DNA of 64,000 nt from Formicarius rufipectus (Eukaryota; Chordata; Aves; Passeriformes; Formicariidae): assembly GCA_013399695.1 (NCBI GenBank), contig VXAU01001096.1, forward strand, positions 217,884-281,883, given 5' to 3'. Below the pieces are notes generated by a model. The model was given only the letters and a program-made list of their open reading frames with translations, searched no databases and was not told the origin of the DNA. A program made the position numbers and the translations under genes. Positions 53,201 to 63,510 of the stretch are shown in pieces; position 1 is the stretch's first letter; each line of letters starts with the position of its first letter.

Positions 53201-53922
53201 AGATGGCTTGTAACCAAGATCACATTAGACACCATTTTAAACTAATTCTTTCTTTAAATTTTAAAAAATTAAATACTTTTTTTCTGAAGCATTGACATGC
53301 AAAACTGAATTGTCCTATAGGATAGCTTGCAATGCATGTTCCGCAGTGTTTCTAAATTGATGCTTAAGAAGTGAAGAAATAACTTGGTAATTCAAGACAT
53401 TTCCTGAGGGCACAGAGGAAGGTGAAATCCCCACAGCCACATGACCTGCTGCAGCCTGCTTTCTAGGGCATGCTAAAGGAGTGGCTGTGCTGACATGGAG
53501 CTCCTCTGTCAGTCCCATGTGGCTGCATCTGACCCTGCTTTGTGGCTATAATTAGAAGTAGAGCGCAGCTGAAGCATATTCACTTCTGACAGATCATGTT
53601 TGCATTTAATCTTACTGCAACCTTCCATTAGTGGAATGTAAAATACTTTTTTAAGCAGCCATGTAAAGCACAGATATGAAAGAATAGTTAGGCCTCTGTC
53701 CTCTGTGGACATTATTGCAGTTTTCGCTGTTCTTAATGTGTGTAGAAAACAGTAAGTTTTGTTTTAAGTAGGACTTTTTGCCTTGCCACTGTCAGTCTTC
53801 ACATTCTAAGGTGCCTCATTTGTTTTTTGTAGATGAGATCACTGCCAGCTTTCGTAGGTTTGGACCTCTTGTGGTGGACTGGCCTCACAAAGCTGAAAGC
53901 AAGTCATATTTTCCACCTAAAG
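5268..53922 (+). CDS. CPEB3: CPEB3, cytoplasmic polyadenylation element-binding protein 3 (5' part, six exons joined)
   Basis: Coding parts are 5279-6169, 26344-26503, 37739-37795, 47356-47379, 51906-52073 and 53833-53922 (exon 1 of this set begins at 5268). Joined, they give 463 complete codons plus one base, with no internal stop. CPEB3 binds U-rich elements in mRNA 3'UTRs and represses or activates their translation, notably at synapses; its N-terminus is prion-like. The identification rests on the MQDDLLMDKSK start, the Gly-Val repeat before PSPLNPISPLKKPF, the LENSLMDMIRTDHEPLKG block, and the RRM1 start KVFVGGLPPDIDEDE. CPEB4 starts quite differently, and CPEB2 lacks this N-terminus. 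The human protein is about 700 residues, so about a third (rest of RRM1, RRM2, ZZ domain) lies downstream. Confidence 0.96.
5279..6169 (+). CDS. CPEB3: CPEB3 first coding exon: low-complexity N-terminal domain
   Basis: It encodes residues 1-297. The exon opens at 5268 after a pyrimidine tract and AG. The start at 5279 is preferred because it matches the family's MQDDLL start, has A at -3, and is the first ATG after the acceptor. The exon ends on a complete codon, and the donor GTAAAT follows (phase 0). In order it holds a Gln tract (residues 15-24), a Ser/Thr/Pro-rich stretch, an aromatic core (about 94-145, with SFFQGITPVNG and LFQNFPHHVNPVFGG), a His/Gln tract (150-162), a Ser tract (192-203), a Gly-Val repeat (232-244) and a conserved tail with SPLKKPFSS and KSWMEDNAFR. 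In CPEB3 this region drives self-assembly and carries regulatory modification sites. Mammalian-style Pro and Ala expansions are absent. Confidence 0.97.
5321..5350 (+). repeat. CPEB3: CAG/CAA tract encoding QQQRQQQQQQ
   Basis: Residues 15-24: three Gln, one Arg (CGG) and six Gln, mostly CAG with two CAA. The Arg codon and CAA codons break the pure CAG run, which usually limits slippage. Gln tracts here are part of the prion-like domain of CPEB3. Confidence 0.95.
5726..5764 (+). repeat. CPEB3: Second Gln tract, Q-H-Q5-A-Q5
   Basis: Residues 150-162, mainly CAG codons, interrupted by one His and one Ala. From memory, the mammalian protein has a Pro/Gln/Ala-rich insertion at this place, so tract composition differs between lineages while the flanks (GLAQT and RRSP) are kept. 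Confidence 0.95.
5852..5887 (+). repeat. CPEB3: Poly-serine tract SSSSASSSSSSS
   Basis: Residues 192-203: TCT/TCC codons with one GCC (Ala) and a final AGC. The mammalian protein, as I recall it, carries an alanine-rich tract here. A one-base change (TCC to GCC) converts Ser to Ala, so this may be a lineage-specific tract swap. Confidence 0.93.
5972..6010 (+). repeat. CPEB3: Gly-Val dipeptide repeat
   Basis: Residues 232-244 alternate Val and Gly (seven Val, six Gly), encoded by an imperfect six-base GTG/GGN-type repeat. A Gly-Val run here is a CPEB3 hallmark and helps separate it from CPEB2 and CPEB4. The opposite strand is open over this stretch and would read Pro-Thr repeats, which is only a shadow. 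Confidence 0.95.
6402..6468 (+). repeat. G/T-rich low-complexity tract
   Basis: About 67 bases of T runs separated by one or two G, with a few A. It is the first of several such tracts in the CPEB3 introns. Confidence 0.7.
8006..8124. other. Assembly gap (107 N) preceded by poly-G
   Basis: Twelve G bases (8006-8017) run directly into 107 N (8018-8124). The gap is intronic and breaks no exon. The poly-G edge suggests the reads stopped at a G-rich sequence, so the missing part may be a longer G tract. Confidence 0.98.
8280..8348 (+). repeat. G/T-rich tract of TTG and TTTG units
   Basis: About 69 bases of GTT, GTTT and GGTTT units without A or C. It lies about 155 bases after the assembly gap. 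Confidence 0.85.
11743..11781 (+). repeat. G/T-rich low-complexity tract
   Basis: About 39 bases of T runs broken by single to quadruple G, with no A or C. It resembles the tracts at 8280 and 17967. Confidence 0.75.
14715..14744 (+). repeat. Short tandem duplication, 2 x 15 bp
   Basis: The 15-mer TCATCCTAAAAAGAT is followed at once by the same sequence with one mismatch at its penultimate base. This is a typical replication-slippage duplication. Confidence 0.85.
17967..18139 (+). repeat. 173-bp G/T-rich tract with embedded (GT)n
   Basis: The longest low-complexity tract of the window, almost only G and T. It is made of GTTTT, GGTTT and GTTT units with a (GT)n run near 18036-18050. Three overlapping open frames here, rich in Phe, Val and Cys or Leu, are artefacts of composition. 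The GGTTTGGG-type pieces could form G-rich structures in the transcript. Confidence 0.92.
20392..20422 (+). repeat. (TA)n(TG)n compound microsatellite
   Basis: A short TA run passes into a TG run and ends with TATGTATA. It is intronic. Confidence 0.85.
25612..25681 (+). repeat. G/T-rich tract
   Basis: Seventy bases of G and T only, starting with a run of G and containing GGTTGGTTGGTTG. It lies about 660 bases upstream of the second coding exon. The open frame across it (rich in Trp, Gly and Phe) is compositional. Confidence 0.85.
26310..26343 (+). promoter_or_regulatory. CPEB3: Strong polypyrimidine tract and 3' splice site
   Basis: A long T/C tract with about 18 consecutive T ends in CCTTCTAG directly before the second coding exon. 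This is a textbook acceptor and predicts constitutive use of the exon. Confidence 0.9.
26344..26503 (+). CDS. CPEB3: CPEB3 second coding exon (conserved linker)
   Basis: 160 bases encode residues 298-350 plus the first base of residue 351. It begins D-R-N-R-P-Y-D-T-F; human CPEB3 has DRSRPYDTF, so Ser to Asn is one of very few changes. It contains LHSLENSLMDMIRTDHEPLK and PPSGPPMSFADIMWRNHF, the most conserved linker of the CPEB2/3/4 subfamily. The acceptor TTCTAG and the donor G|GTTAGG are clear. It enters in phase 0 and leaves in phase 1, setting up the phase-1 boundaries of the two alternative exons that follow. It was too short to stand out as an open frame. Confidence 0.96.
26695..26700. 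repeat. 5' target-site duplication of the LTR
   Basis: ATAATA directly before the LTR; the identical copy is at 27068-27073. An exact 6-bp match supports retroviral integration. Confidence 0.75.
26701..27067 (+). mobile_element. Solo LTR of an endogenous retrovirus (ERV2/ERVK-like by target-site length)
   Basis: A 367-bp segment starts TGTGGAGGCC and ends CGCAACA. It is flanked on both sides by the same six bases, ATAATA (26695-26700 and 27068-27073). TG...CA ends with a 6-bp target duplication are usual for class II (ERV2/ERVK) retroviruses. Inside are a TATA-like TATATA (26976-26981) and an AATAAA (27008-27013) about 55 bases before the end, arranged as in LTRs where the signal lies in R. 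No internal retroviral genes, primer-binding site or second LTR adjoin it, so it is a solo LTR left by recombination. It lies in sense, 197 bases after the exon donor. The duplication is AT-rich, which weakens it slightly. Confidence 0.8.
27068..27073. repeat. 3' target-site duplication of the LTR
   Basis: ATAATA directly after the CA end of the LTR, matching the copy at 26695-26700. Confidence 0.75.
33778..33792 (+). repeat. (GT)7 microsatellite
   Basis: Seven GT units in intron sequence. Nothing else is notable here. Confidence 0.85.
37739..37795 (+). CDS. CPEB3: CPEB3 57-nt cassette exon
   Basis: 57 bases complete Gly351, encode R-M-G-I-N-F-H-H-P-G-T-D-N-I-M-A-L-N (352-369) and give the first base of residue 370. 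The acceptor is CATTGCAG and the donor A|GTAAGTA is close to consensus. Both flanking introns are phase 1, so the exon can be skipped without a frameshift. This corresponds to the alternatively spliced segment before RRM1 known in mouse CPEB2-4. If skipped, residue 351 is rebuilt from the next exon. The sequence is essentially identical to the mammalian segment, so it is under strong constraint. Confidence 0.95.
39712..39730 (+). repeat. (GT)n(AT)n microsatellite
   Basis: A short GT run passing into TATATATA. It is intronic. Confidence 0.8.
47114..47200 (+). promoter_or_regulatory. CPEB3: Polypyrimidine tract upstream of the microexon, possible splicing-repressor site
   Basis: T-rich sequence with TTTCTTTTTTCTTTTTTCCCCC and TTCTCTTGTCTT lies 155-240 bases upstream of the 24-nt microexon. 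Neuronal microexons are often repressed outside neurons by PTBP1, which binds such tracts. PTBP1 binding is an inference from composition; the tract could also serve only as general intron sequence. Confidence 0.4.
47356..47379 (+). CDS. CPEB3: CPEB3 24-nt microexon (adds T-R-S-Y-G-R-R-R)
   Basis: Only 24 bases, between TTTACATGCAG and the donor G|GTAAAAG. It completes Thr370 and encodes R-S-Y-G-R-R-R (371-377), leaving one base for Gly378. The peptide matches the 8-residue alternative segment of mammalian CPEB2/3/4. In CPEB4 the matching microexon is neuron-enriched. Inclusion places Arg-rich sequence before G-R-S-S in the next exon, creating R-x-x-S kinase-type motifs. A TGC triplet sits right at the acceptor, as in microexons controlled by the neuronal factor SRRM4. 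Both flanking introns are phase 1, so skipping keeps the frame and turns residue 370 into Ser (A + GT). Exon identity is near certain; regulation is inferred. Confidence 0.95.
47380..51905 (+). other. CPEB3: CPEB3 intron, 4.5 kb
   Basis: It begins GTAAAAG and ends CTGTTCCAG, with a weak pyrimidine tract at the acceptor. No coding exon, RNA gene or clear mobile element was seen. The stretch 49700-50940 is pyrimidine-biased and has several short open frames without recognisable domains. Confidence 0.9.
51906..52073 (+). CDS. CPEB3: CPEB3 exon starting RRM1
   Basis: 168 bases complete Gly378, encode residues 379-433 and give the first base of residue 434. It reads R-S-S-L-F-P-F-E-D-G-F-L-D-D-S, then LSSGLSSPTRCQNGERVERY, then S-R-K-V-F-V-G-G-L-P-P-D-I-D-E. 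VFVGGL (422-427) is the RNP2 motif in the first beta strand of RRM1. Compared with the human sequence I recall, Ala to Gly (EDG) and Ala to Ser (DQS) are the only changes. The acceptor tract is weak (ACAAAATCTGTTCCAG); the donor is GAAG|GTACTG. Reading through the donor reaches a stop a few codons later, as expected for an intron. It also supplies the Ser residues of the R-x-x-S site formed with the microexon. Confidence 0.96.
52074..53832 (+). other. CPEB3: CPEB3 intron, 1.8 kb, inside RRM1
   Basis: It begins GTACTG and ends TTTTTTGTAG. A perfect inverted repeat AGGTCTT-GTG-AAGACCT lies at 52296-52312. The segment around 52800-53130 has phrases reminiscent of old hAT transposon ends, but nothing I could confirm. 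No coding exon. Confidence 0.9.
53833..53922 (+). CDS. CPEB3: CPEB3 exon, middle of RRM1
   Basis: 90 bases complete Asp434, encode residues 435-463 and give the first base of residue 464. It reads E-I-T-A-S-F-R-R-F-G-P-L-V-V-D-W-P-H-K-A-E-S-K-S-Y-F-P-P-K, the helix 1 to beta 2/3 part of RRM1, identical to the human segment as I recall it. The acceptor is TTTGTTTTTTGTAG and the donor AAAG|GTAATT. The RNP1 motif (family G-Y-A-F-L-L-F) should start the next exon, which is not in the window. It leaves in phase 1. Confidence 0.96.
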
Positions 53923-55279
53923 GTAATTAGTTCAAAATACATTTATGCAGGCTGTTTGGTAAAAGGAAATTATGTCTGCCATGTAGCAATCCATTGCAAA
54001 GCAAAGATTTGATTCATTGTGATGAACCTTCTGTCTTTCAAAAAGCATATTTTCAGCCATTGTCATGATGAGGGGGGAAAAAAAAATCATGATTTGGTTA
54101 CTGAAATGTGCTCCTCTGTGTGTACTTCTTCAGCATGCCTTGAGTCTGTGAATTGTGCCTTAATTTATACTAGGATTAGGTAGAAGGCAAGTTGCAGAAA
54201 TTTCCTACTGCTGGTTCTGTTGCAGTTTGCCCTGCAGAACTCACAAGAATAATAGCTGGAAGTCACTGTGTGTGTTCTGACCCAAAAAGCTGTAATCCTG
54301 CTCAGAACCACAAGCTCTGCATCGGGGCTCATCGGGATGAGAGCTCTGCTGGGAGAGGGCAGGCTGGAATGAGGCACCACAGACACAGACATTTGAGAGT
54401 GGAGCTGGTTTGGCTCAGGGTGGTTTACAATGTGTGCAGGGCGGGGGGCAATCTTGTATCTGTCAGCAAAACATAATGCAGACCTGTTTTGGCTGAGAAA
54501 GAATGGTTTATGGGAAACCTGCTTGGGAGAGTTAGTTGGCTAAATCAAACAGCTCTTACTGTACCCTGCTGTCTCCTCTGATTTTATATTATACTCTGTA
54601 TTTTCTATTCTCAGTCATACGTGCTTCTTTCATATAGTTTACGAGTCCGCTCGTGATCTGAAACAGTAGCAGGAAGTTATACAGAAAATTTCTTATCTGT
54701 ATGTTAAGATTTTCTGTGCTCACTGACCCTGAAAGCTGTTAATTGCTCATTAAGGCCACTGATTATTTTGGCAGAACAATGAGCTGTTCAGTCAGTGAAC
54801 TAGCTAATCCTACAATGTTTTGATAGATATATTTTGACTGTTAAAACACACAAATAAGAACCATCTTAATTTATTTGGAAGCTTAATTGCTAGACGCAAG
54901 ATAACTCTGTGACAAATGCTTGCCCTGTAAACAGTATTTGGGACACTTAAAAACAGAACAGAAACCCATACATGCTTCCTCTTTCCTCTTCCATTCTCAC
55001 CACTCAGCCTTGCTGTCAGTAGTTCTTATGCAACATCTGTTCTTGAATTTAAAAACAAATCAAACAATCCCTTAAATATCAGCAACAAAACACCCCAAAC
55101 CTCGATCCCCCCATCCATTCTTAAGGACAGTTGATAAAATAAGTGATTTTTCCCTTTTTATAAAGGTCCTTAGGGTCTTTTTGACTAGTGAATTCTGACT
55201 GTACCTTCACCTATAAGTTTAAAAAAAAAATTAGCAAAGCCAGCTTCTCCTTGTCCTTAATGTCTCTTAGTACTCTCCA

Positions 55280-55328
55280 CTTCTTTTTTCCCTTTTTTTT
55301 TTTTCCTTTTTTTTCCCTTTCTTCTCTT
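55280..55328 (+). repeat. Polypyrimidine (T/C) tract
   Basis: About 49 bases of T with CC and CCC interruptions. It resembles a splice-acceptor tract, but no exon-like sequence with a CPEB3 match follows. Confidence 0.75.
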
Positions 55329-58300
55329 AATAGTTCAGTAAGTAACTATTCATGGTAGATCAACATGGGACTTGCAGTTTTGATTTTGTTCTGTATCTGA
55401 CTGTGGGCTAGTTATGTCTCATCAAACTTGTAAAAATGTTTTTGAGTAGGATCTATTTTAGCAGAAGACAAGGGAATGCAGCCTCACTTCTATTTTTGTC
55501 ATGATTCTAATATAGGAAAGAGCTTTCAAAGCCCCTGCCAGTTGCCCTGAACGTCTGTCTGAAAGTGCTAAACAACAGTCAATCCCAACTGTTCCAGATT
55601 TATTTATAACTGACTTCTGAGTTATCAATCAGGGCTGCAGCATCATAAATCCTGCGTTCCTGGCTGTGAGATTCACTTACAGTCATGTTAAGCTTGATAG
55701 GTCAAATGTACTTGATTTACTGTGATCCCATATAGGAAGCATCTGCATAGAAGACAGAGTACTATTACCAGGAGTCAAAAGATAACGTTTGAATGTGTAT
55801 TATAACTTTTTCACAGCTTTTTGCTTCAATTATTATTTTTTTTTTCTTAAGAGTACTTATTTTTCAAAGTTATTATGGAATCATTGACAGAACTACCACA
55901 ATAAAATATCTCCACTGCTGTTTTTAATTAGAATTTCCTTTAGACCTAAAATATAAGTATATTTTTTACTATTTTATTTTAAACTGTTTTGATGCATTAT
56001 CAAACATTTATTTAAAATATGGTGAAATGAAGAGAGTTATTTGAAGTTATGCTTAGTGCAAAATTCAGTGACATGACTTATTCAGCTGTCAAGTACTCAT
56101 GAATTCAGATGTTTTCTCCCTTCATTTTTCTAGATGTCTTCTCTTCCATGTTGCATTGCTAGTCTGTAAATACTCTGACATTTTGAATAAGAGTCTTTCA
56201 AATGGAAAATATGACTGGGAAAAAAAAAAGGAGATGAAATTATAGAGGAGAAAATTAGTTGGGTTTTGTGTGCTAGCAATCTCAAAAGAAAACAGGAAGA
56301 ATGGATTGCTGGAATGCAGTTGGGATGATACAGAGGCTCTGTTCACACATTAATAAAGCCTGCCCTTCAAGACTTTTCCCACCTACTTGAATGTGTCCCA
56401 GTAGCAGTAAAATTGAGCCCTGCTCTTTCTGAACGTATGCCATCACCTCCAGACAGACTTTAGTTTCCTTTTGATGGATAGCCTTTTCCATTACTCCTCT
56501 GTGCATGCAGGGTCAGACCATTGGGTAGTGTCTGTACTTATAACAAAGTTCAGGTTTTTTTTATCTGTTTGCTTTGATAAGTGTTCACTTAGAGGTCTGG
56601 AGCAGACAACATCAGGAGCTGATGCCATGGGTCAGCACAGTTAGTTTTATGCTGGAGCTGTTTCACATCATGGTTTTCTGTCTTCATTGTTACATTCAGA
56701 TGATGCAACATCCTATTAAGTCCTGAGTGAATCAATACAGAGTTCCAGTGTCTACTTATTGGTTTAATTTGTTGACTTTTGGAATGTTTATTGTGTTGGT
56801 GCAATATCTGAATTCCCTGTAGTTGCCCTGTTATAGGAGCACTCCGATACTCTTAGGGCCAGGAAGAAAAGGCTGCAGGGACCATTAGCCATGGCTAATC
56901 TGATCAAGCATGAAATCTAAAAGATTAAAATGTTGCTTACAGTCTAGTGACCTCCACCACCACCCACCAGCCCCTCCTTGAGGGCTTTATCTGGTTAGTT
57001 TAGTGAGCATCAAAGGCCATAAATGTGTAGTCAGTTCCAGCAAGCCTTATTAGCTAATTTATTGGTTGATATGGCTGATTAGCTTAGATGCAGTGTCATG
57101 TAAGCTATCATTAGGACTAGCTGGAGTCCAGAAACATTCCTGCAGCATTGAGCTTGAACAAAGGTTTTCCTGGATTTGGCATGCTGGGCAGGATGGTATC
57201 ACCACAGGTCTGCTTAGGCACAGTACCTCAGATTTAGTGCTAGACCTGATGGACATGAATGTTTGTGTGTGAAATATGCTGACCTATGGTGAGATACACA
57301 AGGCTTGTTTCAGTGCAGTGTCAATAGTGGCATTTTGGACCTTGGAGGATTGCAGATCAACCCAGATGTGCCTGCAGCATATTTCTCAAGCGCATCTGTG
57401 CTATCTATATTATCCAGGTTTTCCTCTTTTCTCAGATATTCTAGGTTTTTGCTACCCTTACTGAATCTTGCCTGACATCACAGAATACACTGTGAACATG
57501 TGTTTGGGAGAGCAAATGTTTGCTCTGGCTTTGTCAGTGTTTGACTTTTGGCCATTTTAATAGCGAAGCCAAAATCATTTGATAGATCAAGCACACCTTA
57601 CAGGATCCATTGATTGTCAGCAAGTTCAATATTTAGGTTGCTGAGAGAAGAGTGACTGGTGACACCCAGCTCTTTTGTCACTAGGAGTGTATACTGTGCA
57701 CTTGTCCAAGAGAAGCTGGTGACAGCTGACAATGTGTATAAGAGGTTCCTGTTTCTAGCTCTGAGCATCTGTATTGTTGCCTTTGCATTTCTTTATACTC
57801 CTCCTGTGCATTGTAAAGCTTAGCACTGTGTTTCTGTGTTTGTGTCATGCATGAGGTGATTTTTAATGCTTTGCCTCTGAATAAGGCCAATTCATTCCCG
57901 TTGCCTGAGAAGTCTTTGGATTACTTCCTCTGGCATCTGTTTGGGTATGTCAGTAACGGAACTGGCAAAATTATAAATGCCATGTGTTGGTCTTGGGTAA
58001 GCAGATGCCCAGTTTGTAATGTGTTTACTTGGCTCTCACTACAGAGTTTGGGAATTAAATGTGGTTTGTGGCTAAGTATTTTTTGAGTACCTATGAGACA
58101 CTGAGAAATAAAGAAATATGCATTAGAGAATACTATCAATAGCAGTTGCACATTGCCATGTGGCAAAATCCAGATAATTCATGTTTTATTTAAATAGAAA
58201 TTGATGGGGTTTTCATTACTTGCTGGTCTGCTGAGTTAAGCAACGTTTATGCTAACTACAGTAATTTTTTTCCCTTTTTTTAATAAAACAGATGGTGCCA

Positions 58301-61300
58301 ACTGCTTCAAAAACACTCTTTTAGTTTGTTTTTTTTTTAACAGATTGCTAGCTTTTGAACAACTTTTTAAAAACTCTTTACTGGGTTGGGGTTTTTTTTA
58401 TAACTGTGATTTTCCTAGCAGTCACTAAAAACTGCAGAATGTGTTTTAAATTACAGAAATTATGTAAAAGTTTCCCTCTTTTTTTTCCATTTAAAAAGAC
58501 TAATGTTTGGATAAAGATGAAAATTAGAGTGAGAAAATAAAGCATGGCAGAGCTTGGAGATAGGATGGGTTTGGAATGGGAGGAATGCTTTGGCTTTACA
58601 GTTGATTTAGATGTGTGATGCAGTAATCTTTGTTTGGCCTGTTCTTCGGTTTGTTATTTGGTAAAATTAAGCACATTTGTCCCTCCTGCTCCATATGGGA
58701 CACTGAGGGTGAGCAAGGTATCATGAAAAAGGAAATAGTGTAAGCAAAGTTGCACAAAGTAACATGAAATGATTCTCATGCTTTAATTTAAAACAACTGG
58801 TGGGACAGACAGTGAGAACCTGTCCGATTATCTCTGAGCTACTGTTTAGATGGGAACACTGTTGTTGTAGTCTTTTGTCTTTTGATCTTGATTTCGTGGA
58901 TGAGGACCATTTCCATGGTTAATTCCATTGCTACTGCAGTGGCAACAGGAGTTTCTGCCAGAGGAACAAGAATGAACGATTGCAAGGAGTAATAGTTTCC
59001 TCAGTCATATTCACAAAAATGTATCTGGTTTGTCCAAACACAGCAATCTATTCTGCTGAAACTGACTGCTTTGGCTTAACTGATCAAATACGATACCACC
59101 ACAAACCAGAGTGAAATGCCCAGACAATTTTTGTATCTTAAAAACTGAAGTCAGAAATCATAATATTTGTTAGAATAAAAAATTACATTCCTTATCCAGT
59201 AATACATTGTGATTCTGTGATGGTTTTTAGATTTTGTTTACATATGGTCCAACACCCATGTGATGTATCAGTCGTTCACCCGCTGACATCTGAGGCCATG
59301 TTTGTAATTTGTAACCCTGTGTCTTCCCACAGCAGGGCAGCATAATCCCAAATCAGTGCAATTCACAAAATGCGTGGTAGGAAAACACAGTGCATACTAA
59401 TCTGCTCTTCTGCAGCTGTGTGACTTAAGGTTGGTTTGGCAGAGAATTTTCTTTGTTTTTGATGACTTTTGTTTAAGCCTCCCTTTGTAAAACTCTTCAC
59501 TTTGTTTCCTGTCTTGTCCTAAGTGTTTGAGGATTCTTGGTGGTGTACTGATAATGGTTTTTAAATGCCTGCCTTTGAGACTGGTGTGCCAGTTATTAAA
59601 GAGTATTCAAAGAACTTGCTTCATGTAAGAGAATTTCTGTCTCTAAAATGATGTCATTTGTGACTTCTTTTTATAAGGGTAAAGAAGAATCTGGTCAGGC
59701 AAAATACAAAACTATTTTTGAGCCATCCAGGTTTAGGTAGAACAAATGTAATTCTGAAGTAATGTTGCAGGATTATTCTCTCCCATCTTTCATGTTGCTT
59801 TCAACAAATGCTGTTTACTCTCAGAATTGCTAGGTTGCTATAGAAATTATTTTTTTTTATCCCTGAAGAAACAACATTTTTTAGCAAGCATTTATTGACC
59901 CTTTTCATTAATTTGAACATATCTAAGTACAGCAAAAGCTTTTCATTGCTTATCTATAGAAGTAACAAGACCACTTTTGTCAAATGGCTGTAGCTAAGTG
60001 TTTGTCTTATTTTCATTAACCCCTTCTAAAACTAAGTAGATTTTACTGTGGATTGCACTTACACTCTGCCCCCAGTAATATTTTAATTAAATATCTCTTT
60101 CTCTTTTGTTTTGTAAATGGAAATACATGAACTGATCTGTAAGTATTATGCGCTCCAGGAGAAAAGCTGTCCTTTAGTGGTATTGAGGACTTAGTATTTT
60201 GTGCTTTAGTAGTAGTATTCAGTTCCTAGGATCTCTTCAGTGATGCACACAATTCCACCCTTAAAATAATTATGCAGTAGTCTAAAATTAGTACAGAACA
60301 TCAATATATATATACATAATATCTAAGATAATATCTGAAATTATACTTGTGTTCTCTCAAATCAGAGTTGGGGCTGGCAATGGGAATATTATACCAGATG
60401 CTGGATATGCTGAGGGTGTCTCTGCCCAAGGCAGCATACATGCCTCTCTTTGATCTCAAAAGCTTAGAGCAGCTCAGAACGGGTGTCTTTCACAGCTGTC
60501 TCAGTGCTGTGGTGGGCAGGTTTTCTCTACTTGATACCATGCAGATTCTGCCTAATTTTGGGACCTCCAATGTACGTGACTACTGATTATACTGAGGTAG
60601 TATAACCAGTAGTCTGTTGTATACCAGTGGAGGCTGTGCAGTTTCATTTCATAAAGTGAAAAACATAATGTTTTAGAGGATTTGGTAAATCCAGTAATTT
60701 TATTTTTTTTTAATGTACCCTTCTTAACTCCCAGGGAAATACATACTCTTACCAGAAATTGCTTGGATTTTTTTGGTTTTGAGAGGAATTTGGTGTTCTA
60801 TAATAAGTAATCCAGTTTTGGAAAAAATCCTTCTGTTATTAAAGAAGGTTTTTCGAGCCATATCTTTTCCATATAGTCAACAAAGGCAAGAAACTTGAAC
60901 AAACCAGAACCTGAAAACAATTCACATGTGAGTGAACATTCAAACAGTTACTAACAGCACCACAGCTTATTACTTGATTAAAAGAAGGAAAGTCAACACC
61001 TAGTACTAAAGCTCTGCATTCTGCCTTAAGAAATCTTACACTTCACAGGGGAGTTAGAATCATACAAATCAAATCAGAAAATGTGTTACTGACTTGTTCT
61101 ATGGAAATGACATGGGATGTCTTCTTTTGACTGAAGTACTTTACTTTGAAGGAAGCTCTTGACAGAGTGCCGAGTATTTTGTATATCACAGCTCTAGTAA
61201 GTGCTGTTTTCTTTCTTATTTAGAAATAAATTTGAAGAAAAACGTATAATTTAAAGTGAAAACCATTTTTACTGTAAATATCAAATTTAATTTAACGGAA

Positions 61301-62033
61301 TTCAGCTAAAATGCAGCCTGGATTTTTTGACCTGTGCTTTCTTCCTCTAAAGAATTATTTTACATCATGCTGTGCTTGAAATAGAAGCTGAAATCGAGCA
61401 GACCATTTATATTTCTCTAGAATTTTTTGATGCTAATGTTCCTTGGAGTAGAATTGGAAACTGGTTCATTTGCAAGGAAGAGTAACAGGTTTTGTTCAGG
61501 TTTGGAAACTGATCTCTCTTCAGCCATCTGTTCAGAGTAAAAGCAGGAGCAGCAGACCTGACCCCCTCCAGATGATGGCCATGATCTGCTCTTCCCAGAG
61601 CAGTCACCGTTGCATATTGCCCTTGAAAATTCAAAACTAAATCATTTAATTCTGAATTTAATTGGAGGTTTTGTATTTATGAATGTAAATGCTTGGGGTT
61701 TTTTCATTCAGCTAACTCAGTAAACTTCACAAAGACAGCTTTTGCCTCATCAAAAATTTAGCCTTTGTCATATGATTAATTCATGTGGCTAGTCTTATAA
61801 CTACAGTAACCAAATTGTATAGTATAGCCTTCTTTTATGTTTTTATACCCCTTAATTCTGATTTATAGCTGCTATAGATCATGTTGCAGTCTGAAGTCTG
61901 ACGTTTGAAAATGGCTGTGACCTTTGAAAGAGGAGACAACCCTATAAATTTGCTGTTGCAATGTTTTACACTAGTTTAGAAGTAAAATGCCAGATAGAGA
62001 GCCTTTAGTATGCTTATTGAATATTCTTTTAGT

Positions 62034-62073
62034 TAAAAAAAAAAAAAAGAAACCCCAAACCAAACCCACAAAA
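62034..62073 (+). repeat. A-run followed by A/C-rich tract
   Basis: An A run of about 14 with one G passes into CCCCAAACCAAACCC-type sequence. This is the reverse complement of the G/T tracts elsewhere in the introns. Confidence 0.75.
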
Positions 62074-63445
62074 CTACATAATTTATTTCAGTACTTTCTT
62101 TTTCAATACAGGTGGGTGGAAGTATTTTTACTACAGGACAAACAGGGAATCGTATATGTATACTCTTGTTTTAGTGCTTTTTTTTCCCCCATAAGTGATA
62201 AAAGTGAAGTAATGATGACTAGAAAATCCTTTTCACTTCTTGACATGTTTTGGAACTGAAAGGACTTTATAAATCTTTCGCTGTATTTATTTGCTGCAGC
62301 ATTATTGAATGTTGTCCTTTCTGTTGAGCACTGAAGTGCAGAGGAAGCACTGGGGCACCTCTCCCACTTCGCAGAACTAATGTATGTCCAGCAAGCAGAG
62401 ATTCTGGTGGTGGGTTGGATTGTTTCTTCCATTTGAATTGAAGATGTGGAGGAAAACTCTCCATAGTATTTATGACAAAATAAAAAGTTTCTATTTTCTG
62501 TTATTTGTGATATGGTAAGATCATCAGTAGTAACAGTTAAATGTTAGTTTCAATTCTTTTGGTGATCTTGTGATGTGGACTATTTAATGGTAAAACTGGA
62601 GTCAAGAAGACATGCAATTTATTTTACAGAAGCTACTGATACAGAACCTCAGTTTTCATTCCACTCTTCCATATGATCCACTTCCTTGCTGACTTTTCTT
62701 GTTATGTATCCTGTCTTCTGGTTGACATGTACACTTCATTTTATTGCTATTTAGATTCAGGATTCAATTATTTTTCAATGTAACTGAGGATATGGAGTAC
62801 ATACCTTTAATTAAAAACAAATAAACCCTACCTTTTCACATATGAGACGACGCAGGCTGAGTCTGGTATTCATGAAAAATACGTAAAAGGCATGTGTAGA
62901 CACAGGAGACTCGCTGTTAAATCCTCAGTTGTTCATATTTCTTATACACCATTTGTTTTTTAGAGAAAGGAATCAGCTGACAGGGTCAAACACTGCCATT
63001 TAAAATTAGACTGACTAAAAGAAATTAATCTTTGCAGCCCTGACTAATACATAATTTCACTCTTCTGCAGTAGCTAAGTGAGATTACAGCCGTTTCTATT
63101 TTGAGGTTTCTTAAGTATTTAAAGCCTTTGAAGTTTTTTGAAAATGCAGTCATGTCACTGCAGTGTTTAAAGGAAAGTCTGCAGTTTTTCTAACACCTCG
63201 GATTTTTATTCTTTAAAAATGAGTTTCATTTTTAATAGTCGTTTCATCTTTGGATTTAGAAATGTATTTTATTCATGTTCAAAGTATCTTCTAATAAGAT
63301 TACCAAAGTGACTTTGAGCAGTGACCCTTCTCATCACATTAACTGATTCAGAAATTTGGTTCACACTGTTTCTAAATGTTCCTTTGCTGCGGGCTTTTAA
63401 AACAACTTCATTCTAAAAATTCTAAAAAATACAACCATAATTCGA

Positions 63446-63510
63446 TTAAAAACTAAACAATAACAACAACCAAAATCAAAACAAAACAAAAAAACCAAAA
63501 CAAAACTAAA
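63446..63510 (+). repeat. A/C-rich tract (CAAAA and CAA units)
   Basis: About 65 bases of nearly pure A and C. It is the reverse-complement counterpart of the G/T tracts at 8280 and 17967. Confidence 0.8.

Noticed and set aside
60347..60586. Open frame of 79 codons with a somewhat protein-like composition.
   Set aside because: No family match is recognisable and it does not resemble any downstream CPEB3 exon; the next CPEB3 exon should start with the RNP1 motif.
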